NCBI GenBank assembly: GCA_018968805.1 | Contig: JAGWZX010000030.1 | Span: forward strand, 1-7,212 | Reading direction: 5' to 3' | DNA length: 7,212 nucleotides | Origin: Patescibacteria group bacterium | GTDB taxonomy: Bacteria; Patescibacteriota; Minisyncoccia; Phycocordibacterales; SIBU01 | In this document: positions 6,739-7,212 of the stretch, in pieces | Position numbering within the stretch: position 1 is the stretch's first letter | Layout of the letters: every line of letters begins with the position of its first letter | Made by a program: the position numbers and the translations under genes | Notes under the pieces: generated by a model | What the model was told of the DNA's origin: nothing | The model's input: only the letters and a program-made list of their open reading frames with translations | Database searches by the model: none

Positions 6739-7086
6739 CTAGAGGGTGGTTACCATGTTAGCGGCGAAGATGAGCGCGACCATAATGATCATTATTAAAA
6801 AGAAAACCACAAGCCAGCCCAAGGTCCAGAAAATAATCCGCAACGCTTCTTTTTTGTTGTCGGCGAGCATAAGCTCGGTCGGGTAAAGAAGGGCGATGGA
6901 ACCGCAAATCAGCGCCGAGATGATGAATGTCATGAGGAAAATGGTTATACCCAGGACCGGCGGCAGATTGAGGTTGCGAAGAATCGTGATCTGTTGGACG
7001 CTTTGCACAAGCAGGGCGAAAATGGAAACATACGCCGTAAGGCCGGCGGCTTGAAAGAGACCGATGGAGGCGGGGGAGTATTTCAT
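6739..7086 (-). CDS. small three-helix membrane protein, unknown family
   Basis: I do not recognise this 115-residue protein. It is strongly hydrophobic, with likely membrane helices at about 9-30 (LFQAAGLTAYVSIFALLVQ), 45-67 (LGITIFLMTFIISALICGSI) and 85-112, and a short charged loop (LMLADNKKEA) before the last. Small membrane proteins of this kind are common in CPR genomes, usually annotated hypothetical. The frame is open up to an ATG at 7146, but that start would lie upstream of a perfect extended -10 at 7123-7115 and would add a 20-residue segment unlike the rest, so I use the ATG at 7086. The predicted 5' leader is about 21 bases and has no Shine-Dalgarno. It is the first gene of a two-gene unit with the DUF2127 protein (one-base gap), suggesting they act together in the membrane. 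Confidence 0.8.
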   Translation of the reverse strand: MKYSPASIGLFQAAGLTAYVSIFALLVQSVQQITILRNLNLPPVLGITIFLMTFIISALICGSIALLYPTELMLADNKKEALRIIFWTLGWLVVFFLIMIIMVALIFAANMVTTL

Positions 7087-7114
7087 GGTTGAATGATTAA
7101 CGGTTATTGCCCAT

Positions 7115-7123
7115 ATTATAACA
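7115..7123 (-). promoter_or_regulatory. predicted extended -10 promoter of the DUF2127 unit
   Basis: TGTTATAAT on the minus strand is a perfect extended -10 (TATAAT at 7120-7115 with TG one base before). Transcription would begin near 7108-7107, about 21 bases before the ATG at 7086. No good -35 lies at 17 bp; TTGCAA (7146-7141) is 20 bp away. Extended -10 promoters often need no strong -35, and the direct repeats just upstream could bind an activator. Confidence 0.75.
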
Positions 7124-7150
7124 TTTATCCGCGAAAATATTTGCAAATCT

Positions 7151-7168
7151 GGTAATGTGTCGGTAATG
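7151..7168 (-). promoter_or_regulatory. candidate regulator site: two 7-bp direct repeats with 11-bp period
   Basis: On the minus strand the sequence reads CATTACC-GACA-CATTACC (7168-7162 and 7157-7151). Two identical heptamers with a 4-bp spacer, starting 11 bp apart, lie about -43 to -60 from the predicted start of transcription. This is the layout of sites bound by OmpR/PhoB-type response regulators. The repeat is seen directly; its role is inferred. Confidence 0.4.
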
Positions 7169-7174
7169 CGCCAA

Positions 7175-7212
7175 CAGTACCTGACTCAAGCGATCGCTTG
7201 AGTCAGGTACTG
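7175..7212. repeat. perfect 38-bp palindrome at the window end
   Basis: The last 38 bases are exactly their own reverse complement (19 + 19, no mismatch), centred on GCGATCGC at 7190-7197. As RNA it could form a 17-bp stem with a four-base GAUC loop. Read leftwards it is followed by TTGGCG, not a T-tract, so it is not a classical terminator in that direction; the right side is outside the window. It could be a terminator for genes to the right, a protein-binding site, or an assembly artefact. Confidence 0.9.

Noticed and set aside
7087..7146. Longer start (ATG at 7146) for the small three-helix membrane protein
   Set aside because: It would lie upstream of a perfect extended -10 at 7123-7115, so that transcript could not encode it; the ATG at 7086 fits better.
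7175..7212. End palindrome as a leftward intrinsic terminator
   Set aside because: The bases after it in the leftward direction are TTGGCG, with no T-tract.

Overview
This is a gene-dense, GC-balanced stretch of bacterial DNA. All nine protein genes lie on the minus strand, so transcription runs from the right end of the window to the left. The gene set suggests a Candidate Phyla Radiation (Patescibacteria, Parcubacteria-like) genome: many small membrane proteins, a split MacA/MacB-type exporter with no visible outer-membrane partner, a membrane-anchored DUF5666-like protein, tiny intergenic gaps and few Shine-Dalgarno sequences. This placement is an inference from style; no rRNA or ribosomal-protein marker is present to confirm it.

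Right block (about 7212 to 6228). The window ends in a perfect 38-bp palindrome. Next comes a promoter region with a pair of 7-bp direct repeats spaced 11 bp apart and a perfect extended -10 (TGTTATAAT). It drives a two-gene unit: a 115-residue three-helix membrane protein of unknown function and a DUF2127-family membrane protein.

Middle block (6227 to 4039). An 88-bp gap contains a second promoter (TTGCTA, 17 bp, CATAAT, extended by TG) placed so close to the next start that the mRNA would be nearly leaderless. It precedes a seven-helix membrane protein with a C-terminal DUF2914 domain, an ECF-type RNA polymerase sigma factor, and a two-helix membrane protein that sits where an anti-sigma factor is often found.

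Left block (4022 to 1). A membrane-anchored DUF5666/OB-fold-like protein, a long MacA/HlyD-type membrane-fusion protein, a MacB/LolD-type ABC ATPase and the N-terminal 323 residues of a MacB/FtsX-type permease, cut by the window edge. Gaps between genes from 6138 to 1 are 1 to 31 bp and no terminator is visible between them, so the seven genes from the DUF2914 protein to the permease may form one transcript.

Reading: the window may hold an envelope-response operon in which a membrane sensor and ECF sigma factor are co-expressed with an export or envelope-remodelling ABC system. The co-location is seen directly; the regulatory link is a hypothesis.
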